64,000 bases of DNA. Source: a bacterium D16-50. Its GTDB lineage: Bacteria > Bacillota > Clostridia > Lachnospirales > Lachnospiraceae. Location of the stretch: the NCBI GenBank assembly GCA_003612485.1, contig RAZA01000012.1, positions 50,857 through 114,856 of the forward strand. Direction: 5' to 3'. Below the pieces are notes generated by a model. It had not been told where the DNA came from. It worked only from the letters and a program-made list of their open reading frames with translations, and did no database searches. Every line of letters begins with the position of its first letter. The first letter of the stretch is position 1. The translations under genes and the position numbers were made by a program. Of this stretch, positions 62,871 to 64,000 are shown in pieces.

Positions 62871-62990
62871 CGCATGCGGATGTGATGAGATGAGAAAGCA
62901 TTTGGCAAGATAAGAAGATATGCGACAAGGTAAGAAGGCATGCGACAAGGTAAGAAGATATGTGACAAGGTAAGAAGGCATGTGACGAGA
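62871..62990 (+). repeat. 20-bp tandem array after the GH18-like gene
   Basis: About four clear and two degenerate 20-bp units (TAAGAAGATATGCGACAAGG type) from 62891 to 62990, alternating GATATG and GGCATG versions, suggesting growth by two-unit blocks. Non-coding; lies between the stop codon and the terminator. Confidence 0.9.
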
Positions 62991-63025
62991 TTAAGAACTT
63001 ATATGAAAAATGATGAATGATGAAA

Positions 63026-63060
63026 GCCCGCCCCTGAGATTGGGGCGGGCCGATTTTTTT
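63026..63060 (+). terminator. Terminator after the GH18-like gene
   Basis: GCCCGCCCC and GGGGCGGGC form a perfect 9-bp stem around TGAGATT, followed by CGATTTTTTT. Confidence 0.9.
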
Positions 63061-63065
63061 GTAAA

Positions 63066-63917
63066 TTATTTAGAGGATTGGTTTGTCCTTCTCAAACCAT
63101 AGCTCACGGCTCCGCTGGCCGCGGCGATGCATACCAGCCAAAGCACCGGACTGTGTGAGCCGGTCTTTGGAACATCATCGTACTCGTCATCGTTTCCCGA
63201 GGGTGTGCTGGCTGCGGGAGGCGCTGTAGCGGCAGGTGGCTGGGGAGCTTCGGTGGGAGCGGGTGTAGGCTGCGTCGGGGATGAGCTGAACTTGTCGGGG
63301 CTGGTCTCCAGAGAGCCTTGCTGGATCAGCAGGGATCCTGCCTTAAAATCATATAGGTCGTAGAAGGTCTTGGGCAGAGTGTCCGAGGGTGCGTAGAGAT
63401 GACCTACCGTTCCGTCGCATCCCACGGTGGAAGTGATCTCGTCATTGGCATGAATACGCAGCTCCTGAACATTTTTGTTGAAGTTGCTGGTAGAAGTTCC
63501 GTATATATGCGCGTTGGTAACGTTGGCGTTGATGGAGCAGTAAGCGCCGTCCAGAATATTGCATTCATCTACATCCCCCGAATAAATAATGGTGAAGGAG
63601 CTGCAGGGGGTGACGCTTAAGTTGCTGAGGCGCACGGAACCTAAATCCAGCACGGGAACCGCTTCACTCTCGTTGTAAACAACCACGATATCACCATCCT
63701 TCATGGATTCGTACATATAGTACAGCTCTCTGTGGTAGGCCGCGTCGTCAAAGGTGGATGTGTCGGGAAGATAGCGCCATTCGTTCTTGTCCTCTATATA
63801 TTTTACGGCATAGGTGACGGGCTCTTCTGCGGCCGCCTTGAGACAGCCTGCTCCGGGCAGCAGGAAAAATACGACAGCAGCTGCCAGCACTGTGGCAATG
63901 TGTTTGATTTTCTTCAT
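63066..63917 (-). CDS. Secreted surface protein with VPKTG sorting signal
   Basis: A 283-residue protein. The N-terminal signal peptide (hydrophobic core about 8-24, cleavage probably near AAAEE) is followed by an about 180-residue region containing YINDKNEW-like and beta-strand-rich segments, with several short repeats of polar residues suggestive of a parallel beta (right-handed helix) fold. A Pro/Ala/Thr-rich spacer precedes VPKTG (249-253), a hydrophobic stretch and a basic tail, the sortase sorting-signal layout. It should be linked to the wall. No sortase gene is in the window. Ribosome site AGGAGGTTTC. An inverted repeat lies upstream. Confidence 0.78.
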   Translation of the reverse strand: MKKIKHIATVLAAAVVFFLLPGAGCLKAAAEEPVTYAVKYIEDKNEWRYLPDTSTFDDAAYHRELYYMYESMKDGDIVVVYNESEAVPVLDLGSVRLSNLSVTPCSSFTIIYSGDVDECNILDGAYCSINANVTNAHIYGTSTSNFNKNVQELRIHANDEITSTVGCDGTVGHLYAPSDTLPKTFYDLYDFKAGSLLIQQGSLETSPDKFSSSPTQPTPAPTEAPQPPAATAPPAASTPSGNDDEYDDVPKTGSHSPVLWLVCIAAASGAVSYGLRRTNQSSK

Positions 63918-63943
63918 AAATGAAACCTCCTAGTATAATAATG

Positions 63944-63964
63944 ATATAGCTACAAGAGCTATAT
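63944..63964. promoter_or_regulatory. Inverted repeat upstream of the VPKTG protein gene
   Basis: ATATAGC and GCTATAT are separated by seven bases, about 27 bp before the start of the minus-strand gene. This could be an operator overlapping its promoter; the promoter boxes themselves are not clear. Confidence 0.35.
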
Positions 63965-64000
63965 AGTTAACAAGTTACAAAGTCATATCTGATGAATAAC

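Noticed and set aside
1..64000. tRNA, rRNA, insertion sequences, integrases or prophage genes
   Set aside because: I looked for CCA-type tRNA ends, transposase or recombinase motifs and phage structural genes and saw none. The AT-rich island has no recognisable mobility gene or direct-repeat ends.

Overview
The window looks like chromosome of a Gram-positive anaerobe of the Clostridia, most probably a Lachnospiraceae-type gut bacterium. The evidence is a GC-rich Firmicute gene style, AGGAGG ribosome sites with frequent GTG and TTG starts, a MecA adaptor, a LytR-CpsA-Psr protein, a pyruvate formate-lyase operon, and the rpsF-ssb-rpsR / gdpP-rplI-dnaB order. The species cannot be named from the sequence alone. 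I see no tRNA, rRNA, insertion sequence, integrase or CRISPR array.

Layout. 1-2439: two tandem paralogous family-2 glycosyltransferases with a helical-repeat tail (the first is cut by the window edge). 2440-7148: an AT-rich island. It holds a short ORF, a terminator, then a translationally coupled pair: a 950-residue protein with an HExxH zinc-peptidase motif and a SIR2-type NAD-binding protein. This pair is the best candidate for an undescribed (probably anti-phage) system. 7158-15300: a LOTUS/DUF3825-like protein, a chemoreceptor behind a structured leader, an ABC-class ATPase behind a leader peptide and two tandem terminators, and a membrane-anchored SGNH-like protein.

15309-47031: a large surface-polysaccharide locus. 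It contains two membrane-anchored GH25 muramidase-like proteins, dTDP-rhamnose genes (rfbB, rfbA, rfbC; no rfbD in the window), an ABC exporter whose ATPase has a Wzt-like C-terminal domain, and a methyltransferase-kinase resembling the chain-terminating WbdD. It also has several GT2 enzymes, an MBOAT acyltransferase split by a -1 frame change next to its SGNH partner, phosphoglucomutase, GtrII-like and DUF6056-like membrane proteins, a WcaJ/CpsE-type initiating transferase, and an LCP ligase. A coherent reading is a rhamnose-containing wall polysaccharide that is initiated on undecaprenyl phosphate, capped at its end, exported by the ABC transporter, acylated outside and attached to peptidoglycan.

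47193-55005: HtrA-like protease, ribosomal proteins S6 and S18 with SSB, then GdpP, L9, DnaB, and a MerR-like regulator. 55068-58920 (minus): an operon pflB - small Cys-rich protein - separate glycyl-radical domain - pflA - ferredoxin. Here pyruvate formate-lyase is split so that the catalytic cysteines and the radical glycine sit on different polypeptides. 59179-63917: a DUF1858 protein, mecA, a small protein, a GH18-like membrane-anchored protein and a VPKTG-anchored surface protein.

A recurrent oddity is a set of tandem-repeat arrays (periods 19, 20, 36, 40 and 73 bp), each starting at or just after the stop codon of a gene and each with its own sequence, plus in-frame arrays of 48 and 21 bp. 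Coordinates and motif positions were read by eye; residue numbers are approximate where stated.
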